From Hahella sp. KA22 (GTDB lineage: Bacteria > Pseudomonadota > Gammaproteobacteria > Pseudomonadales > Oleiphilaceae), in assembly GCF_004135205.1 (NCBI RefSeq), contig NZ_CP035490.1, positions 4,197,644 through 4,261,643 of the forward strand: 64,000 nucleotides of DNA. The letters are read 5' to 3'. Below, one piece after another: positions 1-7,910 of this stretch (position 1 is its first letter; each line of letters begins with the position of its first letter). Position numbers and translations under genes: made by a program. The notes under the pieces were generated by a model. It saw only the letters and a program-made list of their open reading frames with translations, searched no databases and was not told where the DNA came from.

Positions 1-71
1 CCACAAACTGGTATCCGCCAACTGAAGAAAGCCGCACAGTTGGAGCCTCTTAGATCGCCCTATCAACGCCT

Positions 72-656
72 TCAACGTTGGACTTTCGATACAATCCCAC
101 GCTTTCGGTTCAGCCGTCTGTAGCTATCCAAACGATAAGGGTTCGCCTCCCGATAGGCGTCCAACGGCGCCAACATGGTCCCACCGCGATTCAAGGCGTT
201 GTCGATAACCTCAACAATGCGCCGGTTCGGCCAGGGCTTGCAGGTGATCTTTAGCAACTCGTTAAAAGCGTCGTCTTCCCGGCCCGCCCCATGTATTAAC
301 GCCAAAGCGCCGTACCCTATGGCTGTGGAGCGGCTCACGCCGGCATGGCAGTGGATGACCAGGCGGTTTTCGGAGCTCTCAAGAATCGCCTGCAGGGTGT
401 TCAGGACGTCGCTGATCACCGCGTCAAAGTGGTGAGTGGCTTCCGCTCTCTCCTGGTCAAATATTCTTATGACGTGATGCGCTTCCACATGAGCGACCAG
501 CTTGGGTATCGCCTGTTCGCTGATATCAGGATCAAGCAGAGAAATAACGTGTGTCGCCTGCCAGGCTTTCGCCAACGCTTCCACACGGTATAAACATGAA
601 ATTTGCAACGGCCAGACAGAATCGGTAGTGGTCACAACAATATCCTTATTGGTCAT
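72..656 (-). CDS. dual-specificity/tyrosine phosphatase-like protein
   Basis: Predicted cysteine-based protein phosphatase of 194 aa. The sequence shows the P-loop signature HCHAGVSRS at residues 102-110, that is CX5R with Cys103 as nucleophile and Arg109 as phosphate binder. An Asp-rich stretch lies upstream (LLDPD, about 40-44) and could hold the general acid. No signal peptide or membrane segment is visible, so it is probably cytosolic. The substrate cannot be told from sequence. It sits tail-to-tail with nothing clear on its left and is followed upstream by the oxidoreductase gene on the same strand, with an 87-bp gap, so co-transcription is possible. There is no strong ribosome-binding site before the ATG, which leaves the start uncertain. 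Confidence 0.75.
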   Translation of the reverse strand: MTNKDIVVTTTDSVWPLQISCLYRVEALAKAWQATHVISLLDPDISEQAIPKLVAHVEAHHVIRIFDQERAEATHHFDAVISDVLNTLQAILESSENRLVIHCHAGVSRSTAIGYGALALIHGAGREDDAFNELLKITCKPWPNRRIVEVIDNALNRGGTMLAPLDAYREANPYRLDSYRRLNRKRGIVSKVQR

Positions 657-743
657 GGGCTTGATTGCGCCAGAGCCTACCAGCCGCAGCAGAAGCTTGA
701 CAACCTCTGCGTCCAGCCGGACCGACCGGACGCAGACTTGTTT

Positions 744-1718
744 TTATACCGACAACAATACCGCCCCGACAGTCTGCCCGCTTTGCAGCAAAGTATGGGC
801 CTGGGAGGCCTGCTCCAAGGGAATTTTATCCGCGATATCCACGGTCAGTCCATTCGCCAGTTGCTCCATGACCGCATTGCCGCTGATCCGGTAATGGTGT
901 AGATCCGCCATATGCAGCAGCACGCTGGGGCGGGTGAATTGAATCGCTCGCGCCATGGTTTCCATCGGCAGACTCTGCAACATGCCAGAGGGCTGCCCAA
1001 TGCCGGCGACTGTACCAAAGGCCCCGGCGCTCGCCAGACTTTTCGCCAGTGTGTCCGCGCCAACGCCGTCGATAACGTAGTCTACGCCAGCGCCGTCAGT
1101 GAGCCTCTGCACGGCTTCAGCAAAGTCCTGCTCGCGATACAGAATCACGTCGTCGTAGCCTTTACAGCGGGCGATCTCAGCCTTTTCCGCACTCCCTACG
1201 GTCCCGATCAGTCTCACGCCGAGTTTGCTCGCCCACTGACCCAATACCTGCCCCAGCCCACCTGCGGCAGCGTGAACCAGCATCGACTCGCCAGCCGCGA
1301 CGGGTCTAACCCGGTTCAATAGCATGTGAGCGGTCATTCCCCGCAATAGTGCAGACGCCGCCGCTTCATCAGAGACTGAGTCTGGAACGGGTAATAATCT
1401 CTCCGCCGCAACATTACGATGACTGGCGTAACTTCCTAACGGAAAGCCGGCATAGGCGACGCGTTGGCCAAGACTCAACTCTGTCACGCCATCTCCCAAC
1501 GCTTCAATCACACCTACCGCCTCAACGCCCAATACGCGGGGCTCATCGGTGATGGGATAAAGTCCGCAACGGAAGTAGATGTCCACGAAGTTCACTCCCA
1601 CCATACTGTGACGGAGGCGCACTTCTCCCGGAGCTGGAGGCGATAGTTGAAAGGTCGCTGGCCGTAATACGGACGGCTCGCCAATTTGGGACATTTCTAT
1701 ACGGATAGGCGTACTCAT
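744..1718 (-). CDS. quinone oxidoreductase / zinc-type alcohol dehydrogenase family (MDR) protein
   Basis: Medium-chain dehydrogenase/reductase resembling NADPH:quinone reductase (324 aa). The N-terminal GroES-like half carries the family feature GVNFVDIYFRCGLYP, and the Rossmann half has the NADP-binding glycine motif HAAAGGLGQVLGQ near residues 145-157. No structural zinc Cys cluster is seen, as expected of the Qor branch. The reading frame extends 7 codons upstream to 1739, but a TAAGGAG ribosome-binding site lies just before the second ATG at 1718, which is therefore chosen. It is divergent from a LysR-type regulator with a palindrome between them, the usual layout of a LysR gene and its target. 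The true substrate is unknown. Confidence 0.9.
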   Translation of the reverse strand: MSTPIRIEMSQIGEPSVLRPATFQLSPPAPGEVRLRHSMVGVNFVDIYFRCGLYPITDEPRVLGVEAVGVIEALGDGVTELSLGQRVAYAGFPLGSYASHRNVAAERLLPVPDSVSDEAAASALLRGMTAHMLLNRVRPVAAGESMLVHAAAGGLGQVLGQWASKLGVRLIGTVGSAEKAEIARCKGYDDVILYREQDFAEAVQRLTDGAGVDYVIDGVGADTLAKSLASAGAFGTVAGIGQPSGMLQSLPMETMARAIQFTRPSVLLHMADLHHYRISGNAVMEQLANGLTVDIADKIPLEQASQAHTLLQSGQTVGAVLLSV

Positions 1719-1830
1719 TCTGAACTCCTTAGTGCTCATACTGTAGTGGGTGTCCTGTTAGCTCCCTGTTAGCTAGGCAAACTTTAACTGCGGCATGCTT
1801 TGTAGAAAATTCCCCAAAATCACACAGTAT

Positions 1831-1848
1831 TTGTGCATAATTGCACAA
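1831..1848. promoter_or_regulatory. palindrome at the LysR gene start, probable autoregulatory operator
   Basis: TTGTGCATAATTGCACAA has 7-bp perfect arms (TTGTGCA / TGCACAA) around TAAT. It lies in the divergent qor-like/lysR intergenic region, and its last base is the A of the regulator's ATG. The position fits an operator bound by the LysR protein to control both genes; this role is inferred. Confidence 0.55.
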
Positions 1849-2705
1849 TGAAATCGATTAACTGGGATGACATTCGCTATTTCCTGGCGCTGGCGGAAGC
1901 AGGCGGCCTGTCCGCCGCTGCGCGCACGCTTTCTGTCGAGCACAGCACCGTTGCGCGTCGGGTGGGTATGTTGGAGCGGGAATTGGAAGTGAAGCTGTTT
2001 GATCGTCTGCCGCGACGCTGGCGTCTCACTGAAGACGGTCAAAACTTTTTGGAGCCTGCGCGGCGGATGGCGTCCCAGGCGCAAAGCTTTACTCGCATCG
2101 CAGACGGCATGTCCGGGTTATCGGGCAGCGTGCGTATTTCAACGCCGCCATTGCTGGCCAGCCTGATACTGGCGCCGCGTTTGAGTGAGTTGCGTAAACA
2201 GTTACCGCAAATTGAGTTGGAGCTGGTGAGCGATCTGCAAAACGCCGATCTCCATGAACGCGAAGCGGATATCGCCTTGCGTATGCGCCGCCCGGAGCAG
2301 CCGGATTTGGCGGCGCGCCCCTTGGCCAGCTTGCAGTATGGCCTTTATGGCGGCCACGACTATCTGGCGACGCGTTCCCAGGAGCAATGGGAGTACATCG
2401 GTTACGAACGCAGCATGCAGTCCGCTCCGCAGCAACAATGGCTGGATACACTACCCCACTCGCCGCTGGTTTTCCGCTCCAATGATCTGAACGTGCTCGC
2501 CAGCGCGATTGTCGGCGGCGTAGGCGTTGGCGTCTTACCCTGTTTCATGGAGCGCTTTTATCCTCAGTTACAACTCATCCGTGAACCAGCCTGTCCGATT
2601 GTGCGAGAACTGTGGCTGGTCATCCACCCGGACCTGCGACGCTCTCCGCGAGTGCGCAAGGTTGCGGACGCCCTGATCGCCTTATTTGAGACCGGCGTCA
2701 TATAA
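1848..2705 (+). CDS. LysR family transcriptional regulator
   Basis: LysR-type regulator of 285 aa. The N-terminal winged helix-turn-helix is clear (residues 5-63, with GGLSAAARTLSVEHSTVARR as the recognition helix region), followed by the LysR substrate domain with KLFDRLPRRWRLTEDGQ at the hinge. The frame is open from a GTG at 1833, but the ATG at 1848 begins the conserved IRYFLALAEAGG region at the usual distance and is preferred. No ribosome-binding site precedes it, and the start codon is embedded in a palindrome, so translation may be leaderless or weak. It is divergent from the quinone oxidoreductase-like gene, its probable target. The effector is unknown. Confidence 0.9.
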   Translation: MKSINWDDIRYFLALAEAGGLSAAARTLSVEHSTVARRVGMLERELEVKLFDRLPRRWRLTEDGQNFLEPARRMASQAQSFTRIADGMSGLSGSVRISTPPLLASLILAPRLSELRKQLPQIELELVSDLQNADLHEREADIALRMRRPEQPDLAARPLASLQYGLYGGHDYLATRSQEQWEYIGYERSMQSAPQQQWLDTLPHSPLVFRSNDLNVLASAIVGGVGVGVLPCFMERFYPQLQLIREPACPIVRELWLVIHPDLRRSPRVRKVADALIALFETGVI

Positions 2706-2840
2706 GGCTCACCTGCTTCTCACCACGCTTTATCTTTTCCGTCGGCCGTTCTATATTCGCTAGCAGGACGTTGAGCTGTTGTTGATGTAGTCATTTCAAG
2801 CCGCAGCTACTCACTCAAACACCACAAGGAGGCTCCCAAA

Positions 2841-3182
2841 ATGGTAACTCAAGCTGACATCACCGCTTCGGATAAGGTGATCAAATCTTCTACTTCCACG
2901 ATCCAGCTAGGCGTCGCCAAAGCCGACGGCAAGTTGTGGATGACCGCCGAGACCCTGCACTTCGCTCCCTATAACGAAGACTTTGGACTTGGCCCCTACA
3001 ACATCCCACTCACCGATATTGCGAAGGTGGAAAAACACAGCATTCCCCCCTTAATGCCCGAGGGCTTTAAAGTCACACTTACAAACGAGCACACTTATCA
3101 GTTCATTGTGGCCAATTCAGAAACCTGGATTGAGTTGATCGAGAAACACATCGAAGCGCTCGGCGTTCATGTGATCGAATAG
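2841..3182 (+). CDS. GRAM domain-containing small protein
   Basis: Soluble protein of 113 aa with the features of a bacterial GRAM domain, a PH-like fold. These are a beta-rich core with KLWMTAETLHFAPYNED, an IPLTDIAKVEKHSIPPLMPEGFKV-type strand-turn pattern split across residues 54-78, and a C-terminal amphipathic helix (ETWIELIEKHIEAL). A strong ribosome-binding site (AAGGAGG) lies 9 nt upstream of the ATG. There is no signal peptide. GRAM domains bind lipids or proteins in eukaryotes; the role of the stand-alone bacterial versions is unknown. It appears monocistronic, with an imperfect hairpin (AGGCTGGCTT ... AAAGTCAGCCT, 3190-3224) just after the stop that may terminate it. Confidence 0.7.
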   Translation: MVTQADITASDKVIKSSTSTIQLGVAKADGKLWMTAETLHFAPYNEDFGLGPYNIPLTDIAKVEKHSIPPLMPEGFKVTLTNEHTYQFIVANSETWIELIEKHIEALGVHVIE

Positions 3183-3248
3183 ACAGACAAGGCTGGCTTG
3201 AATTCGTCTGAGAAAAGTCAGCCTATCAGCGCGCAACAACCTGAAAAA

Positions 3249-3605
3249 TCAGGGCGCAGAATAAGACCCCCTCAGGCCTATGAGATTACCAAACGGGTCC
3301 GTCACCTGACACATACCCAATCCGTTTTCAATCTGCATAGGCCCACGATAAATAGTCGACCCCAAGGCCAAAAACCGCTCCATCTCATCCGCCAGATCCG
3401 CAACAGACCAATACAACACCGTACCCGCTCTTCCCGCAGGCACTTTTGCATCCGCCCAGACAATCTCAATATGAAAACTACCAACGTCAAGATAACGAAA
3501 CCCATCAACAACCCTTTCCTGCGCAGCCGGAAAGGCTTTCTTGTACCAGGACAAACCTGCTTCGATATCGTTGACGTGTATGAGAATTGCGGTGGGGGTG
3601 ATCAT
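3249..3605 (-). CDS. VOC superfamily (glyoxalase/bleomycin-resistance-like) protein
   Basis: Protein of 118 aa with one vicinal-oxygen-chelate module pair. ILIHVNDIEAGLSWYKKAF opens the first beta-alpha-beta unit, FHIEIVWADAK carries a candidate metal ligand Glu, and the C-terminal CQVTDPFGNLIGLRGSY is the typical closing motif with a DPFGN turn. Length and motif order are ordinary for small VOC proteins, which include lyases, dioxygenases and resistance proteins, so the reaction cannot be assigned. No convincing ribosome-binding site is seen before the ATG. Confidence 0.8.
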   Translation of the reverse strand: MITPTAILIHVNDIEAGLSWYKKAFPAAQERVVDGFRYLDVGSFHIEIVWADAKVPAGRAGTVLYWSVADLADEMERFLALGSTIYRGPMQIENGLGMCQVTDPFGNLIGLRGSYSAP

Positions 3606-3836
3606 GGTGTGAACAGCGTTCCGTCTCAGTACAGTATTCCATTGCTAGGCCCCAGCACTTCTCGTGTGGACCCAAGTATCCGATTGCCGGCCAACTCAAT
3701 CGAAAAATCGGTAAGGGGCGTTGTAAGTCCTGCGCCTAATGCAGCAGCACGCAGTTTCGAGCCATCAACTTTGATACGGAGTCCAGCGCCACGAGCAAGC
3801 CTTTGTAGACAATTATCTTTTCCTAGCCCCGCATTA

Positions 3837-3956
3837 TTAAACAACCACTCCCCAAGCAGCTTCTGGTCGGCTAATTGCAGTCCAAACCGTTTCAATCATC
3901 GCAAATAGCGTGATAACTGTAACGATTGCTGCAAGTGCTAATAATAGAGGCTTCAT
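3837..3956 (-). CDS. possible small membrane protein (39 aa)
   Basis: A short frame starts 5-6 nt after a very good ribosome-binding site (GGAGGAAG then ATG). It encodes one hydrophobic segment (residues 3-20, LLLALAAIVTVITLFAM) followed by a short polar tail. The frame stops at a TAA at 3837-3839. An 89-codon frame in another register (3626-3895) overlaps downstream, so this could also be the intact 5' end of a frameshifted longer gene. Nothing identifies a function. The next 240 bp up to the tag gene hold only a weak inverted repeat (TATAAGC ... GCTTATA, 4060-4084). Confidence 0.35.
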   Translation of the reverse strand: MKPLLLALAAIVTVITLFAMIETVWTAISRPEAAWGVVV

Positions 3957-4197
3957 CTTCCTCCCACTGATCAGCAGTTATCTATCCAAAACTATGCGAG
4001 TATCTAGTTTAAGAAGGGTAATGTGTAGCACTGTTCGATGTCGCTTCATGCTTCATGCGTATAAGCACTCATTTGAAGCTTATAAAATTCGACAGAAATA
4101 CAGCCGTCTAATAAATCTAGTACATTCTGGAATGGACGATAGAGGCAGTGCGAAGAGCAAAATGATGGCTGCTCTAGCGCTCATCTAATAAGCAACC

Positions 4198-4800
4198 TCA
4201 AGGCCTCTGAAAAGCCTCTCGTGAGCGTTCCACTTCCGCCCTGACGGCGCATTCTTCCGCATGATCGTTGATCAGTCCCATGGCCTGCATGAATGCGAAT
4301 ACGGTGGTTGGGCCGACGAATTTCCAGCCCATTTTTTTGAGTGCTTTCGACAGGGCGACGGATTCTGGGGAGGTTGAGGCGGTCTGTGGTTTTTGGCGTT
4401 GGTCGTGGGCGGGTTCGAAGCGCCAGATGAAAGTCGCCAACGAGCCTTCTTTCTCCACTAGCGCCTGTGCGCATTTGGCGTTGTTGATGACGGCTTCAAT
4501 TTTGCCTCGGTGGCGCACGATACCCTCATCTTTGAGTAATCGATTAACGTCCTCTTCGGTGAACGCGGCTATTTTGTTGAAGTCAAAATGATGGAAGGCA
4601 GCGCGAAAATTTTCCCGCTTGGCGAGAATCAGTCGCCAACTGAGGCCGGATTGAAAACTCTCCAAACACAGCTTCTCAAATAGACGAAAGTCATCCCTCA
4701 CCGGAAAGCCCCACTCATTGTCGTGATAGGCATGGAAATCCGGCGCCTGGCTCCAGCTGCAACGGGGTTTGCTCTCTGCGCTTTCTATCGTGACGGACAT
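4198..4800 (-). CDS. tag: DNA-3-methyladenine glycosylase I
   Basis: Constitutive base-excision repair enzyme that removes 3-methyladenine from alkylated DNA in the cytoplasm. At 200 aa it is slightly longer than E. coli Tag. The family landmarks are in order: RCSW at 13-16, YHDNEWG at 25-31, LSWRLILAKRENFR in the helix-hairpin region, VRHRGKIEAVINNA, and MGLINDHAEECAV near the C terminus. The zinc-binding set characteristic of Tag is present (Cys14, His26, and the His-x3-Cys in DHAEEC). It has an ordinary ATG start. No operon partner is evident; the neighbouring 148-aa gene is upstream on the same strand, 57 bp away. Confidence 0.95.
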   Translation of the reverse strand: MSVTIESAESKPRCSWSQAPDFHAYHDNEWGFPVRDDFRLFEKLCLESFQSGLSWRLILAKRENFRAAFHHFDFNKIAAFTEEDVNRLLKDEGIVRHRGKIEAVINNAKCAQALVEKEGSLATFIWRFEPAHDQRQKPQTASTSPESVALSKALKKMGWKFVGPTTVFAFMQAMGLINDHAEECAVRAEVERSREAFQRP

Positions 4801-4857
4801 TAATCTTTATCCTTGTGTAGGCATGACATTATTCAGGCTGAGTTAAAGCGCTTCTAC

Positions 4858-5304
4858 TCAGGCTATCAAGGTCATCGTCACCTTAGCGAGGGTGTGATCC
4901 GCAAACTCATAATGAATTGAGTAGCCCTGAAATATCCCTTTAATCCAACGTTGGAACATCTCATGATTGGGATCGTTGGATGGACTAGAAACATACTCTA
5001 CCCCCTCTGCTTCAAAGCTTTGTTTGGCTTCGCGATAGGAACTAAAAAGTGGGGCATCCAGTTGAGATTTATCAACGGAAGAGAAACCGCTGCTTTCGAC
5101 GATATAGAGAAATACTACGTCTAATATTTGCTCTTCGTTAAACCGCAGTTCAAACCCTTGGTCGCGCGAGGAAGCCCAATAGACGTCTTTCATTCCTTCT
5201 TGGAAGCGGTCAAAGTCATAGACCACGCTGACATCGTGAAGCTCCAATAGCTCAATAACCTCTTCAGACTTGAGCTTCTTTCCAAGTAACGTTAAAAACT
5301 GCAT
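4858..5304 (-). CDS. hypothetical protein, acidic, 148 aa
   Basis: Not recognised. Soluble acidic protein with an N-terminal helix (LTLLGKKLKSEEVIELLELHD), a beta-rich middle (FELRFNEEQILDVVFLYIVE) and a C-terminal strand pair (YSIHYEFADHTLAKVTMTLI). There is no signal peptide or membrane segment. The start is supported by a purine-rich ribosome-binding site (AGAGGAAGAA just before the ATG). Overall composition resembles small immunity-type proteins of polymorphic toxin systems, but no motif proves it. It is followed upstream, on the same strand, by the type III chaperone gene. Confidence 0.65.
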   Translation of the reverse strand: MQFLTLLGKKLKSEEVIELLELHDVSVVYDFDRFQEGMKDVYWASSRDQGFELRFNEEQILDVVFLYIVESSGFSSVDKSQLDAPLFSSYREAKQSFEAEGVEYVSSPSNDPNHEMFQRWIKGIFQGYSIHYEFADHTLAKVTMTLIA

Positions 5305-5391
5305 TTCTTCCTCTCAAAAAACTGACAAACTGCGCGGAAGTATACAGCAAGCACCTAGTTTCACTCGCACACTTATTCCAGGCAGCCGCCT

Positions 5392-5859
5392 CTAGGCTCT
5401 CAGGTAAAGCGCCCCGTTTTCAGACGCCCGCCCCTCATTTTCATTGTTTACTGACGCCATTAACTTCCTCGCTACGATGCTGATTGTCTCACCGAAGTTT
5501 TGCAGAACACAGCCCAGCGAGTGTGCATCAAGTGCTTTAACAGTGGTGCGATAACACAGCAGAATATGTCTGTGATCTTTGTCCATAGCTAACGTCGATC
5601 CCGCCAGGGAAGCCGTGTCATTAAAGTTCATAACCAAAAGCTCGGTCAGCCGTTCTGCATTCCCCAGGAACGACTCGGTGGACGCCACCGGCGACCAGAG
5701 CGACAACTCCTGCTCGTCATTGCTCAGGCCGAACGAAAGTTCATGATTATCCAATAGCAGATGGCACTGGTTATTCGCATCCAACGCCAGGCAATCCAGC
5801 CCCCATTGACTGTTAAGCTCCATTAACCACTGCGAGAAAGCGTCTCTTTGTGCGCTCAT
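5392..5859 (-). CDS. type III secretion chaperone, CesT/Tir-chaperone family
   Basis: Acidic protein of 155 aa with the features of class I type III secretion chaperones. An N-terminal helix (FSQWLMELNSQWGL) leads into strands LDANNQCHLLLDNHELSFGL and QELSLWSPVA, then a helix (AERLTELLVMNFND), further strands (TLAMDKDHRHILLCYRT) and a last helix (LGCVLQNFGETISIVARKL). Such proteins dimerise and hold one or a few effectors secretion-competent in the cytosol. A good ribosome-binding site (AAGGAG) precedes the ATG. It is an orphan here: no effector gene adjoins it and no apparatus gene occurs in the window, so its client must be elsewhere. Confidence 0.75.
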   Translation of the reverse strand: MSAQRDAFSQWLMELNSQWGLDCLALDANNQCHLLLDNHELSFGLSNDEQELSLWSPVASTESFLGNAERLTELLVMNFNDTASLAGSTLAMDKDHRHILLCYRTTVKALDAHSLGCVLQNFGETISIVARKLMASVNNENEGRASENGALYLRA

Positions 5860-6063
5860 TTGAACACTCCTTTCTATCCATCGTTATTGCAGATTTATTG
5901 AAATCATTGCTGACAGATTAGCGATGACGAGCGCGGTTACATACTGGCTGACAGGTCTATTTCTTTACCCGGCGACGCCTTTGTATCTAACCCGGGTTCG
6001 AAGCTAAACACGGACCTGAAAGACATAAAAAAACTGTGTCCAAAAAAATTTTTGTTAACTTTC

Positions 6064-6091
6064 TGCATCCAAATCCCAAAGCGGCGTCGTC
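6064..6091 (+). promoter_or_regulatory. predicted ECF-type promoter of the first COG4315 gene
   Basis: TGCATCC, 17 bp, then CGTC inside GCGGCGTCGTC. The same elements with the same spacing occur before the paralogue at 9142, and a related form (TGTAAC-N16/17-CGTA) precedes the RTX operon and the sigma gene. The site lies 72-99 bp upstream of the ATG. The rest of the 300-bp gap from 5860 shows no gene. Confidence 0.5.
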
Positions 6092-6162
6092 TTTATCTAC
6101 GAGATCGAAATACAGGGTCTTCAGGCCCGACCACATACATACAATTTTAAAAGGACAGACCC

Positions 6163-6711
6163 ATGAAAAAGTTCGCCGCACTGACCGCTCTTCTGATCGC
6201 CGCTGGTTTCACTTCTATCGCTAATGCTGAAGGGCAAGCGGATCGGGGTGATTACTGCGATAACGACAAGCCAGGTTACAACGTTAAAACCTCCGCCAGC
6301 GCAGGTTCCTATAACTACGGCGCTTCCAATGGTTATGGCGATGGATACGGGAATACCGGCGGCTTTGTCAAAACGTCCACCGTCGCCAGCGCCCCCACTG
6401 CCGTCGTCACCAAAGTTTCCACATCAGTTGGAGAGGTATTCGCGAATGCTCAAGGCATGACGCTGTACACCTTCACTAAAGACAGCAATGGCGTGTCCGC
6501 CTGTTATGACGGCTGCGCGGATAGCTGGCCACCATTTTTGGCGAAGCAGGACGCGAAAACCTGGGGTGAGTTCACAGTGGTCGAACGTAAAGACGGCGCG
6601 TATCAGTGGGCGTACAAAAACCAGCCACTGTATCTGTGGGTCGGCGATCGCAAACAAGGCGACGCAACCGGACATGGAGTAGGCGATGTGTGGTTCGCCG
6701 CACAGCCATAG
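6163..6711 (+). CDS. exported COG4315-type repeat protein (PF03640 family), copy 1
   Basis: Exported protein of 182 aa. Residues 1-22 are a classical signal peptide ending ASIANA-type before EGQAD. A low-complexity Gly/Tyr/Ser linker follows to about residue 70. The C-terminal part has the two secreted-repeat units of PF03640: GMTLYTFTKDSNGVSACYDGCADSWPPFLA and YQWAYKNQPLYLWVGDRKQGDATGHGV (in part), with a Cys pair in the CYDGCADSWPP turn. The function of this family is not established. A second copy at 9142 is about 70% identical by eye. An ECF-type promoter lies upstream, and the operon of RTX-like genes follows 250 bp downstream. Confidence 0.85.
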   Translation: MKKFAALTALLIAAGFTSIANAEGQADRGDYCDNDKPGYNVKTSASAGSYNYGASNGYGDGYGNTGGFVKTSTVASAPTAVVTKVSTSVGEVFANAQGMTLYTFTKDSNGVSACYDGCADSWPPFLAKQDAKTWGEFTVVERKDGAYQWAYKNQPLYLWVGDRKQGDATGHGVGDVWFAAQP

Positions 6712-6852
6712 AGATAGGACGTCGGTAACGCCCTTCTCTTTCTGAATACGCCGGCGCAGAAGTAGCCGCCGGCGTCGATAAAGGACTTCCAGTAACTGGC
6801 GCAACGCTTGGGCCAATGCCGCTTTGCGCTTCCGAAAATTATCTTCCGCAGC

Positions 6853-6878
6853 TGTAACTTTTTTCCGTGGGTGTCGTA
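6853..6878 (+). promoter_or_regulatory. predicted ECF-type promoter of the RTX-like operon
   Basis: CTGTAACTT, then GGGTGTCGTAA, with 16 bp between TGTAAC and CGTA. It closely matches the sequence before the ECF sigma gene (9762-9788), including the shared TTCCGC(A/C)GCTGTAACTT context. It lies 88-113 bp upstream of the ATG at 6966. Confidence 0.55.
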
Positions 6879-6965
6879 ACGGTGATGACGGCCGTCAACA
6901 CCCGACATCAATCGATGACCTTGATTTAAACAATACGACTTAAATAACACGTAAAGGGTAAATGT

Positions 6966-7859
6966 ATGAACTTGTCGAAAACCTGGATGGCGACCGCCGT
7001 TTCCCTCGCTCTTTTTGGGGGCGCGTCTTTGGCGCAAGCGGACATCGTCATTGGCAATGATCTGAATTCAACCGAAGGCGCAAACGCCGCCATCAACCAA
7101 CTCTACTCCGCCAATCGCGGCTCCAATGGCGGCGGCGATCAAAGCCTGCAGTTTGGCGATCAGATATACGGTACTGAGGAAAACGATATTCTGATCGGCG
7201 GCCTGGGTATTGATGTCCTGTTCGGCTATGACGGCGACGACATCATCATCGGCGGCACTGAGGACTTCAATAGTTTTAACCGCGACCGCGCCTTCGGCGG
7301 CAAGGGCAATGACATTTTCGTGTGGACGCCTGGAGACGGTAATGACTTCTTCGACGGCGGCGAAGGCCAGGACATTCTGGTTATCGGTCTGATTGGCGAG
7401 TCCCAGGATAATGACGGCAATACTGATCTGGCCCCCTTCTTTAACGTTAGTCCTCCCGGCACGCCAGGAAGCCAGGACTTCGACGGCATTTTTATCAATC
7501 CCAGCGTTGGCCTTCCAGAACTGAGGATTGAACAAACTCCCGGCTTCTGCCGAATTCTGGATAAATCCACTGAGGGCATGAGTGAGCTGAACCTCGATCA
7601 TCTGGTTCAGTTTATCCTGAGAGGCCCCGCCAATAATTTCGATGAGGCCATCGCAGCCGATCCCAATATCGATCCGGATACGCTGGATACAGGCTTGAGA
7701 ATCTCGGTTCATTTGAAAAACACGGAGTTTGTCGTGTGCCCCTCGCGGTCCGGCGACGAAATAGAAGTCTATGACATCTCCCAGACGCCTCCCGTCAGAG
7801 TCACGCTGGACGACCTGCCGCCCACGGCAGCCACCTCTTCAGCCCGTTTGGCTCGCTAG
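6966..7859 (+). CDS. exported RTX-like calcium-binding repeat protein, copy 1
   Basis: Protein of 297 aa with a Sec signal peptide (residues 1-25, cleavage after ASLAQA). Residues about 60-125 carry RTX-type nonapeptide repeats (YGTEENDILIGGLGIDVLFG, GGKGNDIFVW, GNDFFDGGEGQDILV), which in this family bind Ca2+ in a beta-roll. The remaining 170 residues are conserved with the downstream paralogue (PFFNVSPPG, GSQDFDGIF, TPGFCRILDK, LDHLVQFILRG, CP/CAP near the end) and have two Cys that could form a disulfide. Classical RTX proteins leave by a type I system with a C-terminal signal, so a Sec-exported RTX protein of this size is unusual. It heads a two-gene operon, with 51 bp to the next start. 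Confidence 0.8.
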   Translation: MNLSKTWMATAVSLALFGGASLAQADIVIGNDLNSTEGANAAINQLYSANRGSNGGGDQSLQFGDQIYGTEENDILIGGLGIDVLFGYDGDDIIIGGTEDFNSFNRDRAFGGKGNDIFVWTPGDGNDFFDGGEGQDILVIGLIGESQDNDGNTDLAPFFNVSPPGTPGSQDFDGIFINPSVGLPELRIEQTPGFCRILDKSTEGMSELNLDHLVQFILRGPANNFDEAIAADPNIDPDTLDTGLRISVHLKNTEFVVCPSRSGDEIEVYDISQTPPVRVTLDDLPPTAATSSARLAR

Positions 7860-7910
7860 GCGTTAGACGCATTACTTCAATTGAACCGAGAATCGACCAA
7901 GGAATACAGT

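Noticed and set aside
3626-3895. 89-codon minus-strand frame
   Set aside because: No ribosome-binding site, no recognisable features, and it overlaps the better-supported 39-codon frame; could be a decayed gene but not provable.
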